NCBI GenBank assembly: GCA_050729795.1 | Contig: JBOHME010000004.1 | Location: 28,483 to 92,482 of the forward strand | Source of the DNA: AP-15 sp050729795 | Lineage (GTDB): Bacteria > Pseudomonadota > Alphaproteobacteria > ATCC43930 > CGMCC-115725 | Direction of reading: 5' to 3' | DNA: 64,000 nucleotides | Shown here: positions 53,002 to 62,007 of the stretch, in pieces | Layout: the number at the start of each line of letters is the position of its first letter | How positions within the stretch are numbered: the first letter of the stretch is position 1 | Notes under the pieces: generated by a model | Seen by the model: the letters and a program-made list of their open reading frames with translations, nothing else | Told to the model about the DNA's origin: nothing | Database searches by the model: none | Position numbers and translations under genes: made by a program

Positions 53002-54404
53002 GCGCGCTGTGGACTGCCGCGGACGCGATCCGCGCGACCCGTGGCCGCGGTGCGGGTGGCTGGAGCGCGGACGGCGTTTCGATCGACACACGCAGCCTCG
53101 CGGCCCGGGATTTGTTCGTCGCGCTGCGCGGGCCCAATCACGACGGCCACGATTTTGTCGCGGCCGCGTTCGCCGCTGGTGCCGCCGCTGCCATCGTTGA
53201 TCGCCCGGTCGCCGGGGTGCCGGCGGGCGCACCGCTGATCGAAGTCGGCGACACGCTCGACGGGCTCGCAGCACTGGGCGCGTTCGCCCGCGCCCGCAGC
53301 CCAGCACGGATCGTCGCGGTGACCGGGAGCGTCGGCAAGACCGGCACCAAGGAGGCGCTGCGCCTGGCGCTCGGCACCAGCGGCACGACTTTCGCCTCGG
53401 CCGGCAGCCTGAACAATCACTGGGGCGTGCCGTTATCGCTCGCCCGCCTGCCGCCGGCAGCCGCCTTTGGTGTGTTCGAGCTCGGCATGAACCATCCGGG
53501 AGAGATCGCGCGGCTGACCCGCCAAGCGCGCCCGCATATCGCGGTGATCACGACGGTCGCGCCGGTGCATCTCGGCTATTTCGCTTCGGTCGACGCGATC
53601 GCCGCGGCGAAGGCCGAGATTTTTCTCGGGCTCGAGCCGGGCGGCATCGCCGTCCTCAACCGCGACAATCCGCACTTCCCGCGTCTCGCCACGGCCGCCG
53701 AGCGCGCCGGAGCGGCCGAGGTGATCACCTTTGGCGACGATCCGTCAGCCGATTCGCGCTTGCTCGATTGGCGGCCATGTCCCGGTGGCGGCGCGGTCGA
53801 GGCCGAGCTGCACGGCGTGCGCCTCAGCTTCCGCCTGGGGGTGGCCGGGCGGCACTGGGCGATCAATGCGCTGGCGGTGCTCGCCGTGGCGGCCGCGGCC
53901 GGCGCCGATCCGCGAGCCGCAGCAGCGGCGCTGCAGGATTTCACCGCGATGCCCGGGCGCGGGCGCCGGCATGATCTCGCCTGGCGTGGCGGCATGCTGA
54001 CCCTGATCGACGAGAGCTACAATGCGAGCCCGGCGGCGATGGAAGCGGCTCTGCGCGTGCTCGGCGACACCACGCCTGCTCGCAGCGGGCGGCGGGTGGC
54101 GGTGCTGGGCGACATGCTCGAGCTCGGCGATGCGGCGCCTCGCCTGCATCGCGCGCTGGCCCGGCCGATCACCGCGGCCGGTGTGGATCGCGTCTTTCTG
54201 GTCGGCGGCGCGATGGCAGCTCTCGACCGGGCGCTTCCGGCGACGCTCAAGGGCGGGTTGTGGCCGTCTGCCGATCAAGCTATCCCTGCGTTGGTAAGTT
54301 TCCTCGAACCGGGTGACGTCGTGACGGTCAAGGGCTCCTACGGCGTGCATGTCGATCGCATCGTCGCCCGGCTGCTCGCCGAAGCGGCGCGCCGCGAGGC
54401 CTGA
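52998..54404 (+). CDS. murF: UDP-MurNAc-tripeptide:D-Ala-D-Ala ligase
   Basis: Adds D-Ala-D-Ala to complete the pentapeptide. 468 aa. N-terminal SIDTRSLAARDLFVALRGPNHDGHDFV. ATP loop GSVGKT at 110-115. GMNHPGEIARLT. C-terminal DESYNASPAAMEAAL. Sits between murE and mraY, 4 nt before the mraY start. Confidence 0.96.
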   Translation: MSALWTAADAIRATRGRGAGGWSADGVSIDTRSLAARDLFVALRGPNHDGHDFVAAAFAAGAAAAIVDRPVAGVPAGAPLIEVGDTLDGLAALGAFARARSPARIVAVTGSVGKTGTKEALRLALGTSGTTFASAGSLNNHWGVPLSLARLPPAAAFGVFELGMNHPGEIARLTRQARPHIAVITTVAPVHLGYFASVDAIAAAKAEIFLGLEPGGIAVLNRDNPHFPRLATAAERAGAAEVITFGDDPSADSRLLDWRPCPGGGAVEAELHGVRLSFRLGVAGRHWAINALAVLAVAAAAGADPRAAAAALQDFTAMPGRGRRHDLAWRGGMLTLIDESYNASPAAMEAALRVLGDTTPARSGRRVAVLGDMLELGDAAPRLHRALARPITAAGVDRVFLVGGAMAALDRALPATLKGGLWPSADQAIPALVSFLEPGDVVTVKGSYGVHVDRIVARLLAEAARREA

Positions 54405-54408
54405 TCCG

Positions 54409-55497
54409 ATGCTGTACCGGCTGCTGTTTCCGCTGGCGGACCAGTTCCAGGCATTCAACCTCTTCCACTACATCACGTTTCGCTCTGGCGGCGCCGTTGT
54501 CACCGCCCTTCTGATCAGCTTTGTCTGTGGCCGGCCGATCATCGCCTGGCTGCGCTCGCACCAGACCAATGGCCAGCCGATTCGCCTCGACGGTCCGCAG
54601 GGTCACCTGGTGCGCAAAAAAGGCACCCCGACGATGGGCGGGTTTCTGATCCTGCTCGCGCTGACGGTGGCGACCCTGCTGTGGGCCGATCTCTCCAACC
54701 CTTATGTCTGGATCGTGCTGCTGGTCACGGTCGGGTTTGGGCTGATCGGCTTTTTCGACGATTACCGCAAGCTGACCAGCAACTCGCATCGTGGCCTGTC
54801 CGGCCGGACCAAGATCGTGCTCGAAATCGCGGTCGGCGCGCTCGCCTGCATCGTCCTCGGCCGAGTGGCCCCGACCCCGTTGGCGGACATGCTGGCGGTG
54901 CCGTTTTTCAAGAATGTTCTGATCAATCTCGGCGGGTTGTTCGTCCCGTTCGCGATCCTGGTCATTGTCGGAGCCTCGAATGCGGTCAACCTGACGGACG
55001 GGCTCGACGGGCTGGCGATCGTGCCGGCGATGATCGCCGCCGGGTGCTTCGCGCTGATCGCCTATCTCGTCGGCAATGCGGTATTTGCCAACTATTTGCA
55101 GCTCCATCACATCCCGGGCGCCGGCGAATTGACCGTGTTCTGCGGGGCGATGGTCGGCGCCAGCCTGGGTTTTCTGTGGTTCAACGCGCCGCCGGCGATG
55201 GTGTTTATGGGCGATACCGGTTCGCTGTCGATCGGCGGTGCGCTTGGCACCATCAGCGTCGTCACCAAGCACGAGCTGGTGCTGGCGATCGTCGGTGGGC
55301 TGTTCGTGCTCGAAGCGGTCTCGGTCATCGTCCAGGTCGCCAGCTTCAAGATCACCGGCCGCCGCGTCTTCCGAATGGCGCCGCTGCACCATCACTTCGA
55401 GCAGAAGGGATGGGCAGAGCCGACGATCGTGATCCGGTTCTGGATCATCGCCTCGATCCTGGCGATCGCCGGGCTGGCGACGCTGAAGCTGCGGTGA
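54409..55497 (+). CDS. mraY: Phospho-MurNAc-pentapeptide translocase
   Basis: Integral membrane enzyme making lipid I from UDP-MurNAc-pentapeptide and undecaprenyl-P. 362 aa, ten helices. Signatures KKGTPTMGGFLI (about 67-78), FFDDYRK (about 117-123), NLTDGLDGLA with the catalytic Asp set, PLHHHFEQKGW (about 325-335). The next gene in the canonical order, murD, is absent. Confidence 0.97.
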   Translation: MLYRLLFPLADQFQAFNLFHYITFRSGGAVVTALLISFVCGRPIIAWLRSHQTNGQPIRLDGPQGHLVRKKGTPTMGGFLILLALTVATLLWADLSNPYVWIVLLVTVGFGLIGFFDDYRKLTSNSHRGLSGRTKIVLEIAVGALACIVLGRVAPTPLADMLAVPFFKNVLINLGGLFVPFAILVIVGASNAVNLTDGLDGLAIVPAMIAAGCFALIAYLVGNAVFANYLQLHHIPGAGELTVFCGAMVGASLGFLWFNAPPAMVFMGDTGSLSIGGALGTISVVTKHELVLAIVGGLFVLEAVSVIVQVASFKITGRRVFRMAPLHHHFEQKGWAEPTIVIRFWIIASILAIAGLATLKLR

Positions 55498-55631
55498 GCT
55501 GCAATGCTCGGCGGTACGATCGTACAATTTGCGGCTAGAGCGGTGTACATCGTCTATATATGGCAGATTGATCGAGAGCGTGCGATTGCGCCCGGCAGTC
55601 GCGCCGGTCTCGATGGCGAGGACCCGCAGTC
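55498..55631 (+). other. murD-sized gap reduced to a 134-bp scar
   Basis: Position where murD (~1.4 kb) stands in nearly all dcw clusters. No MurD motif is visible. The DNA is AT-richer than its surroundings (CATCGTCTATATATGG near 55550) and contains a 12-bp palindrome GTACGATCGTAC (55514-55525). The 43-codon frame described separately spans it. A promoter for ftsW may lie here, but none is convincing. Confidence 0.6.
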
Positions 55632-55635
55632 ATGA
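55504..55635 (+). CDS. 43-aa reading frame in the murD position, possible murD 3' remnant
   Basis: ATG 55504 to TGA 55633, overlapping the ftsW ATG as ATGA, the same coupling used by the other dcw genes. It encodes MLGGTIVQFAARAVYIVYIW, a hydrophobic stretch, then QIDRERAIAPGSRAG and LDGEDPQS. The stop overlapping ftsW would be expected of the original murD end, so the tail may be the last codons of murD after a deletion. This is inference; the peptide itself matches no family. Confidence 0.35.
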   Translation: MLGGTIVQFAARAVYIVYIWQIDRERAIAPGSRAGLDGEDPQS

Positions 55636-56750
55636 GGTTCGCCCGCATCGATCAGAGCCCGGTAGCGCGCTGGTGGTGGACAGTCGACCGCTGGAGCCTT
55701 GCGGTGCTGTTTGTGCTGATGGGTTTCGGCGTGGTCATGAGCCTTGCGGCGAGCCCGGCGGTTGCCGAGCGCATCGGCTATGACGGGATGCATTTCGTGC
55801 GTCGCTATCTCGCCGTGCTGCCGGTGACGATCGGCGTGATGTGGCTGATTTCGCTGCAGACGCCGCGGACGGTCCGGCGCATCGCGGTGGTCGGTTTCGC
55901 GATCAGCCTGGTGCTGCTGGCGCTGACTTTTGTCGTCGGCGCCGATATCAAGGGTGCGCGTCGCTGGATCGACTTTCCGCTCGTGGCGCTGCAGCCCTCC
56001 GAGTTTGTCAAGCCGTGCTTTGCCATCGTCGCCGCCTGGCTGTTCTGCGAGCAGAAGGAGCGGCGCGGTTTCCCCGGCAATCTGATCGCCGGCGCGTTGC
56101 TGCTGCTGATCGTCGGCATGCTGATCGGGCAGCCGGATATCGGCATGGCGGTGATCGTGACTGCGGTGTGGCTCGGGCAGTTCTACCTCGCCGGTCTGCG
56201 GCTCTACTGGCTTGTGCCGTTTGGTCTCGGCGGAGCCGGGGCGATGGTTGCCGCCTATGAGTGGTCGGCGCATGTCAGGGTCCGGATCAATCACTTTTTC
56301 GCGCCGGTAGCCGATGGCGGGTACCAGGTAAATCGCGCGCTCGAAGCCTTTGCCCATGGCGGGTTGTGGGGCCGCGGGCCGGGCGAGGGAACGATCAAAT
56401 ATGTGCTGCCCGACGCGCACGCCGATTTTGTCTTTGCCGTGGCCGGCGAGGAGCTGGGCCTGATCGTGTGCCTGGTGATCGTCGGATTGTTCACCTTTGT
56501 CGTGCTGCGCGGCTTTGCACGGCTGCGTCAGGAAAACAGCCTGTTCGTGCTGCTTTCGGCCGCGGGGCTCTTGATCCAGTTCGGCTTGCAGGCCGTGATC
56601 AACATGGCCTCGACCTTGCACCTGATGCCGACCAAGGGAATGACCCTGCCGTTTTTGTCCTATGGCGGCTCGTCGATGCTGTCGCTCGGTCTGGCGATGG
56701 GGATGCTGCTGGCGCTGACCCGCCGCCGGCTCGCCGGAAGCGCGCTGTGA
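55632..56750 (+). CDS. ftsW: Septal peptidoglycan glycosyltransferase FtsW
   Basis: SEDS-family polymerase working with FtsI at the septum. 372 aa, about ten helices. VVMSLAASPAVAERIG, PLVALQPSEFVKPCFAI (about 117-133), GQPDIGMAVIV, the catalytic-loop region NHFFAPVADGGYQVNRALEAFAHGG split over 220-245, PDAHADFVFAVAGEELG, and the end LPFLSYGGSSMLSLGLAMG. Follows the murD scar; its stop overlaps the murG GTG. Confidence 0.96.
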   Translation: MRFARIDQSPVARWWWTVDRWSLAVLFVLMGFGVVMSLAASPAVAERIGYDGMHFVRRYLAVLPVTIGVMWLISLQTPRTVRRIAVVGFAISLVLLALTFVVGADIKGARRWIDFPLVALQPSEFVKPCFAIVAAWLFCEQKERRGFPGNLIAGALLLLIVGMLIGQPDIGMAVIVTAVWLGQFYLAGLRLYWLVPFGLGGAGAMVAAYEWSAHVRVRINHFFAPVADGGYQVNRALEAFAHGGLWGRGPGEGTIKYVLPDAHADFVFAVAGEELGLIVCLVIVGLFTFVVLRGFARLRQENSLFVLLSAAGLLIQFGLQAVINMASTLHLMPTKGMTLPFLSYGGSSMLSLGLAMGMLLALTRRRLAGSAL

Positions 56751-57874
56751 GCGGCGCGGCGATGGCCGGGCCCGTCGTCATCGCCGCCGGCGGCACCGGC
56801 GGTCACCTGTTCCCGGCCGCGGCACTCGCCGCCGAGTTGGTGGCGCAAGGCCGCCTCGTCCATCTGCTGACCGATTCGCGGGCCGATGCCTTTGCCGGGG
56901 GCATCCGCGATGTCGCGATCCATCACGTCCGCGCCGGCACGCTCGGCGGCGGCCCGTTGCGCGCTGCTCATGGCTTGGCCGAGATCGCCGCCGGCACGGT
57001 CCAGGCACGCGGCCTGCTGCGCCGGCTCGGGCCGCGCGCGGTCGCCGGTTTTGGCGGCTATCCCTCGGTGCCGACCATGCTGGCGGCGGCTTCTCTCGGT
57101 GTGCCGACCCTGCTGCACGAGCAGAATGCGGTGTTGGGCCGCGCCAACCGTCTGCTCGCACCACGGGCATGGCGGATCGCCACCGGGTTTCCCGAGCCCG
57201 CGCTGCTGCGCCCGAGCGATCGGGTCCGTGCCGTGCACAGCGGCAACCCGGTGCGACCGGCGGTTCTCGCGCTGGGCGAGCCCCAGTATTGTCCGCCGGT
57301 AGCCGGCGAGCCGATGGAGCTCGTCGTGATCGGCGGCAGCCAGGGCGCGCGGGCGCTGAGCGAGATCGTGCCGCCGGCGCTGGCGGCACTGGCGCCGGAA
57401 TGGCGCGCCGGTCTCCGGGTGAGCCATCAGGCGCGCCCCGAGGATCTCGCCGGTGTCGGCGCGGCTTATGCCCGTGCCGGCATCGCTGCCGAAATCTCGA
57501 GCTTTTTTGCCGATGTGCCGCAGCGCCTGGGTCGCGCCCAGCTGGTGATCTGTCGCGCCGGCGCCTCGACCGTGGCCGAGCTGTCGGCGATCGGCCGCCC
57601 GGCGCTGTTGATCCCCTACCCCTACGCGACCGACGACCACCAGACGGCGAATGCGCTCGCCTTTGCGCATGCCGGGGGTGGCTGGATGATCGCGCAGGCC
57701 GAATTGCGGCCGGAGCGCCTGACCGCTCGCCTCGCCGGCCTTCTCGCCGATGGCCGGGCTCTTGCCGCTGCCGCCAAGCGGGCGCGAGCCTTTGGCCGGC
57801 GCGATGCGGCGCGCTGCCTGGCGCTGCTGACGCTGGCGCTCGATCCCGCCGCCGGCACGGGACGCGCGGCATGA
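56747..57874 (+). CDS. murG: UDP-GlcNAc:lipid I N-acetylglucosaminyltransferase
   Basis: Makes lipid II on the inner membrane face. 375 aa from the GTG overlapping the ftsW stop; an ATG 15 nt later is possible. GGTGGH at 15-20. ChrG-type loops LHEQNAVLGRANRLL, IGGSQGARALSEIVP, CRAGASTVAELSAIGRPALLIPYPYATDDHQ split over the donor site. Overlaps murC by 4 nt. Confidence 0.96.
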   Translation: MSGAAMAGPVVIAAGGTGGHLFPAAALAAELVAQGRLVHLLTDSRADAFAGGIRDVAIHHVRAGTLGGGPLRAAHGLAEIAAGTVQARGLLRRLGPRAVAGFGGYPSVPTMLAAASLGVPTLLHEQNAVLGRANRLLAPRAWRIATGFPEPALLRPSDRVRAVHSGNPVRPAVLALGEPQYCPPVAGEPMELVVIGGSQGARALSEIVPPALAALAPEWRAGLRVSHQARPEDLAGVGAAYARAGIAAEISSFFADVPQRLGRAQLVICRAGASTVAELSAIGRPALLIPYPYATDDHQTANALAFAHAGGGWMIAQAELRPERLTARLAGLLADGRALAAAAKRARAFGRRDAARCLALLTLALDPAAGTGRAA

Positions 57875-59295
57875 GAGCGCTGCCGCTCAGCATCGGGCCG
57901 CTGCACTTTGTCGGCATCGGCGGCATCGGCATGAGCGGTATCGCCGAGGTGCTGCACAATCTCGGCTATCGCGTGCAGGGCAGCGACCTCGCCGACGGTG
58001 CCAATGTCCGCCGTCTGATCGATCTCGGCATCCCGGTCGCGGTCGGTCACGACGCTGCCAATCTGGCGACGGCGGAAGTCGTGGTCGTCTCCTCGGCAGT
58101 GCGGCCGGAAAACCCGGAGGTCGCAGCGGCGCGCGCCCGGCGTCTGCCGGTGGTGCGGCGGGCCGAAATGCTGGCCGAGCTGATGCGGCTCAAATGGTCG
58201 CTGGCAATCGCCGGCACCCACGGCAAGACGACGACGACCTCGATGGTCGGCGCCTTGCTCGAGACGGCACAGCTCGATCCGACCGTGATCAATGGCGGCA
58301 TCATCAACGCCTACGGCACCAACACCCGGCTCGGCGCCGGCGACTGGATGGTGGTCGAAGCCGACGAAAGCGACGGCACCTTCACCCGGCTGCCGGCCAC
58401 CGGTGCGATCGTCACCAACATCGACCCCGAGCATCTCGATTTCTACGGCAGCTTCGATGCGCTGCGTCAGGCGTTCGAGGCATTTGTCGGCAATGTGCCG
58501 TTCTACGGCTTTGCCGCGCTGTGCCTCGACCATCCGATCGTGCAGGGGATGATCCCCAAATTGTCGGACCGCCGGGTGCTGACCTACGGGCTGAGCCCGC
58601 AGGCCGATATCCGCGCGGTCGATGTGCGGCTGGCGCAGGATGGCGCGCGCTACGACATTGTCGTCTCCGATGCCGTCGCCGAGCGCGGGCGCACGATCCG
58701 CGACCTGTTTCTGCCGATGTTCGGTCGGCACAATGTGCAGAATTCGCTTGCCGCGGCCGCGGTTGGCGAGGCGCTGGGGCTCGGCGACGATGCGCTGCGC
58801 GCCGCGCTGCGCAATTTCAAGGGCGTCAAGCGGCGCTTTACCAAAACCGGCGAGTGGAACGGGGTCAGCATCATCGACGATTATGGCCATCACCCGGTCG
58901 AAATCGCCGCGGTTCTGAAGGCGGCGCGGGCGATCGTCGCCGGCAAGGTCATCGCCGTGGTCCAGCCGCATCGCTACAGCCGCGTGTCGCATCTGATCGA
59001 CGGCTTCTGCACTTGCTTCAACGATGCCGATCTCGTGCTCGTCGCCGATATCTATGCTGCCGGCGAGGCGCCGATCGAAGGAGTGACCCGCGAAGTGATC
59101 GTCGCCGGGCTGACCGAGCACGGCCATCGTCACGCCCGCGCCCTCGAAGCTCCGGGAGATCTCGCCGCGATGATCGGCGAGCTGGCACGGCCCGGCGACA
59201 TGGTGGTGTGCCTGGGTGCCGGGTCGATCACGAGCTGGGCCAACACCCTGCCGGCGGAGCTGGCAGCGCTGCCGAGGCGGGGCCGCGGGACATGA
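57871..59295 (+). CDS. murC: UDP-N-acetylmuramate:L-alanine ligase
   Basis: First amino-acid ligase of peptidoglycan synthesis. 474 aa. N-terminal dinucleotide-like loop VGIGGIGMSGIAE (about 13-25). ATP loop GTHGKTTTTSM at about 115-125. VVEADESDGTF, TNIDPEHLDFYG, and DDYGHHPVEI (C-terminal domain). Overlaps murG and murB by 4 nt. Confidence 0.97.
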   Translation: MRALPLSIGPLHFVGIGGIGMSGIAEVLHNLGYRVQGSDLADGANVRRLIDLGIPVAVGHDAANLATAEVVVVSSAVRPENPEVAAARARRLPVVRRAEMLAELMRLKWSLAIAGTHGKTTTTSMVGALLETAQLDPTVINGGIINAYGTNTRLGAGDWMVVEADESDGTFTRLPATGAIVTNIDPEHLDFYGSFDALRQAFEAFVGNVPFYGFAALCLDHPIVQGMIPKLSDRRVLTYGLSPQADIRAVDVRLAQDGARYDIVVSDAVAERGRTIRDLFLPMFGRHNVQNSLAAAAVGEALGLGDDALRAALRNFKGVKRRFTKTGEWNGVSIIDDYGHHPVEIAAVLKAARAIVAGKVIAVVQPHRYSRVSHLIDGFCTCFNDADLVLVADIYAAGEAPIEGVTREVIVAGLTEHGHRHARALEAPGDLAAMIGELARPGDMVVCLGAGSITSWANTLPAELAALPRRGRGT

Positions 59296-60251
59296 TCCGG
59301 GCCGGGTCTGATCCTATGCCGGCGAGCCGCGATCTTTTCCTTGCGACGCGCGGCCGTCTCGACGCCAAGGCGCCGCTCGGGCGGCAGACCTGGCTCGGCG
59401 CCGGTGGCCCGGCCGAGCTGCTGTTGCGTCCGGCCGACCGCGAGGATCTGGCCGAATTCCTCGCCGCGCTGCCGGCGGAGGTTCCGGTTACGGTGGTTGG
59501 CGGTGGCGCCAATCTGCTGGTCCGCGACGGCGGCGTGCCGGGCGTTACGATCCGGCTCGGCGCCGCGTTCGCCGGCATCGCCGTCGATGGCACCGACCTC
59601 GTCGTCGGCGCCGGCGCGCTGCATCGCAATGTGGCGCTGGCGGCGGCCGCAGCCGGGATCGGCGGTCTGGAGTTTCTGTGCGGCATCCCCGGCACGATCG
59701 GCGGCGGGCTGCTTCTCAATGCCGGTGCCTATGGCGGCGAGATCGGCGATGTCGTGATCGCGGCGACGGCGCTCGACCGCTCGGGGGCAGCGCACGTGAT
59801 CAAAGCTGCCGCGATCGCGTTTTCCTATCGCCACAGCGATCTCGACCCGGACTGGATCCTGATCGAGGCGCGGCTGCGCGGGTCGCCCGGCAACGGCGCG
59901 GCGATCACCGCCCGGATGGACGAAATCCGGCGCACCCGCGAGGCGACTCAGCCGATCCGGTCACGCACCGGCGGCTCGACCTTTAAGAACCCGCCCGGCC
60001 AGTCGGCATGGCGGCTGATCGATGCCGCCGGCTGCCGCGGTCTGACGCGCGCAGGTGCGATGGTCTCGCCGCGACACCCGAATTTTCTGATCAACACCGG
60101 CGGGGCCGGCGCCGCCGATCTGGAAGGGTTGGGCGAGGAGGTGCGCCGTCGCGTCTACGAGACCTGCGGCACCGTGCTCGAATGGGAAATCCACCGGATC
60201 GGCCATCCGCTCGGCGGGATCGGGCCGGTCGGCACCGGACGAGGCCCGTGA
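59292..60251 (+). CDS. murB: UDP-N-acetylenolpyruvoylglucosamine reductase
   Basis: FAD/NADPH enzyme forming UDP-MurNAc. 319 aa, the type lacking the Tyr loop. FAD-binding VTVVGGGANLLVRDGGV, GAGALHRNVALAA, GIPGTIGGGLLLNAGAYGGE, catalytic Ser in GGSTFKNP, final catalytic Glu region LEWEIHRIG. It ends one base into ddl. Confidence 0.96.
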   Translation: MIRAGSDPMPASRDLFLATRGRLDAKAPLGRQTWLGAGGPAELLLRPADREDLAEFLAALPAEVPVTVVGGGANLLVRDGGVPGVTIRLGAAFAGIAVDGTDLVVGAGALHRNVALAAAAAGIGGLEFLCGIPGTIGGGLLLNAGAYGGEIGDVVIAATALDRSGAAHVIKAAAIAFSYRHSDLDPDWILIEARLRGSPGNGAAITARMDEIRRTREATQPIRSRTGGSTFKNPPGQSAWRLIDAAGCRGLTRAGAMVSPRHPNFLINTGGAGAADLEGLGEEVRRRVYETCGTVLEWEIHRIGHPLGGIGPVGTGRGP

Positions 60252-61168
60252 TGAGCAAGACGGTGGCATTGCTGATGGGCGGCTGGTCGCCGGAGCGCGA
60301 GGTCTCGCTGTCGAGCGGGCGGGAATGCGCGAAGGCTCTGATCGATCATGGCTACCACGTCAGGATCATCGATGTGAGGCGCGATCCGGCCGCGCTCTTG
60401 CAGGCCCTCGATCCGCGCCCCGACGTGATCTTCAACGCATTGCACGGGGTCGGCGGCGAAGACGGGACGCTGCAGGCGGTGCTCGATCTGCTGGCGATCC
60501 CCTACACTCATTCGGGCGTCCGGGCTTCGGCTCTGGCGATGCACAAGCCGACGGCAAAAGCACTGTTCCGCGCCGCCGGTCTGCCGGTGGCGGAAGATGT
60601 TGTCGCCAGCCCCGCCGAACTCGCTCGGCACGATCCGCTGCCGCCCCCGTTTGTGGTCAAGCCGGCCAACCAGGGATCGAGCGTCGGTGTCCACATCGTC
60701 CGGATCGGTGACAATTCCTGGCGCGAGGAGGTGCTCGGCTGGTGCTTTGGGGACGAGGTGATGGTGGAGCGGTTCATCCCCGGCCGCGAATTGACCGTCG
60801 CCGTGATGGGCGAGCGGGCGCTCGGCGTCTGCGAGATCGTGCCACGCGGCAGTTTTTACGATTACACCGCGAAATATGTCGATGGCGGCTCGGTTCATCT
60901 GGTCCCGGCGCCGGTTCCCGCCGCAGTTTACGAAGAGGCGCTGGAGATTGGCCTGCGTGCGCATCGCGTGCTCGGCTGCCGCGGGGTCAGCCGCGCCGAT
61001 CTGCGCTACGACGACACGGCGAGCGTCGGCCGGCTCTATCTGTTGGAAATCAACACCCAGCCCGGCATGACCCCGACCTCGCTGGTGCCCGACATCGCCC
61101 GGAACGCCGGCATCGGCTTTGACGAGCTGGTGGTGTGGATGGTGGAGCACGCGGCATGCGACGGCTGA
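60251..61168 (+). CDS. ddl: D-alanine:D-alanine ligase
   Basis: ATP-grasp enzyme supplying D-Ala-D-Ala to MurF. 305 aa, DdlB type. MGGWSPEREVSLSSG (about 9-23), NALHGVGGEDGTLQ, KPANQGSSVGV (ATP-grasp), FIPGRELTVAVMG, RADLRYDD, EINTQPGMT near the end. Start ATG 60251 overlaps the murB stop by one base. Overlaps ftsQ by 13 nt. Confidence 0.97.
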   Translation: MSKTVALLMGGWSPEREVSLSSGRECAKALIDHGYHVRIIDVRRDPAALLQALDPRPDVIFNALHGVGGEDGTLQAVLDLLAIPYTHSGVRASALAMHKPTAKALFRAAGLPVAEDVVASPAELARHDPLPPPFVVKPANQGSSVGVHIVRIGDNSWREEVLGWCFGDEVMVERFIPGRELTVAVMGERALGVCEIVPRGSFYDYTAKYVDGGSVHLVPAPVPAAVYEEALEIGLRAHRVLGCRGVSRADLRYDDTASVGRLYLLEINTQPGMTPTSLVPDIARNAGIGFDELVVWMVEHAACDG

Positions 61169-62007
61169 GCGCCGCCGTGCCGTCACGCCGCCGCCGGGCG
61201 TGGCCGGCCGGCCGCCGCTGGGCGTGGCGGATCGGCCTTGCGGTGCTGATCATCGCGGCCGGCTGCGGCACCGCTGCGCTAAGCCGCCTTCCAGCCGGCC
61301 GCATCGCTCTCGCCGACATCTCGGCGAGGCTCATCGATGCCACCGCGAGGCTCGGCTTTCGGGTTGCCGACATCCGGGTCGTCGGCCGCGAGACCACTGA
61401 TCGCGAAACGATCCTTGCTGCCCTTGGCGCAAAGCCTGGCATGCCGCTTCTCGCAGTTGATCCGGTTCGCGCCAAGGAACAGCTCGAGCATCTGCCATGG
61501 GTCCGCTCGGCGACGATCGAGCGCCGCTTTCCCGACACCGTCTTTGTTCGCCTCGTTGAGCGCGAGCCGATGGCGCTCTGGCAGCATGGCGGCAGGATCG
61601 ATCTGATCGACCGCACCGGCGCGGTGATCCCGGTCGCCCGGCTCGACCGTTTTGCCAAGCTGCCGCTGGTCGTCGGTGAGGATGCGGCGCAGCATGCGGG
61701 CGCGCTGCTGGCGATGCTGGCGAGCGAGCCCGATCTGGCGCCGCGGGTGACCGCGGCGGTGCGGGTCGGTGGCCGCCGCTGGAACCTGCGTCTCGACAAG
61801 TCGATCGAGGTGATGCTGCCGGCCGAAGACCCAGCGGGCGCCTGGGCCGATCTCGCCCGGCTCCAGCGATCGAGTGCCATCCTGCAGCGCGATGTGCGGG
61901 CGATCGACATGCGTCTGCCCGACCGGCTGGTCGTACGCCTCGCTCCACAGCCGGCAAAAGATGCCTCTCCAGCCAAGAAGGGACGCCCGACGGCGAAGAA
62001 CACATGA
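61156..62007 (+). CDS. ftsQ: Cell division protein FtsQ
   Basis: Bitopic scaffold of the divisome. 283 aa. Basic cytoplasmic N-terminus (about 1-25), membrane helix (about 26-44), POTRA domain (about 70-140: FRVADIRVVGRETTDRETI, PLLAVDPVRAKEQLEHLPW, ERRFPDTVFVRLVEREPMALW) and FtsQ beta domain to about 262, then a Lys-rich tail. Overlaps ddl by 13 nt and ftsA by 4 nt. Confidence 0.93.
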   Translation: MRRLSAAVPSRRRRAWPAGRRWAWRIGLAVLIIAAGCGTAALSRLPAGRIALADISARLIDATARLGFRVADIRVVGRETTDRETILAALGAKPGMPLLAVDPVRAKEQLEHLPWVRSATIERRFPDTVFVRLVEREPMALWQHGGRIDLIDRTGAVIPVARLDRFAKLPLVVGEDAAQHAGALLAMLASEPDLAPRVTAAVRVGGRRWNLRLDKSIEVMLPAEDPAGAWADLARLQRSSAILQRDVRAIDMRLPDRLVVRLAPQPAKDASPAKKGRPTAKNT

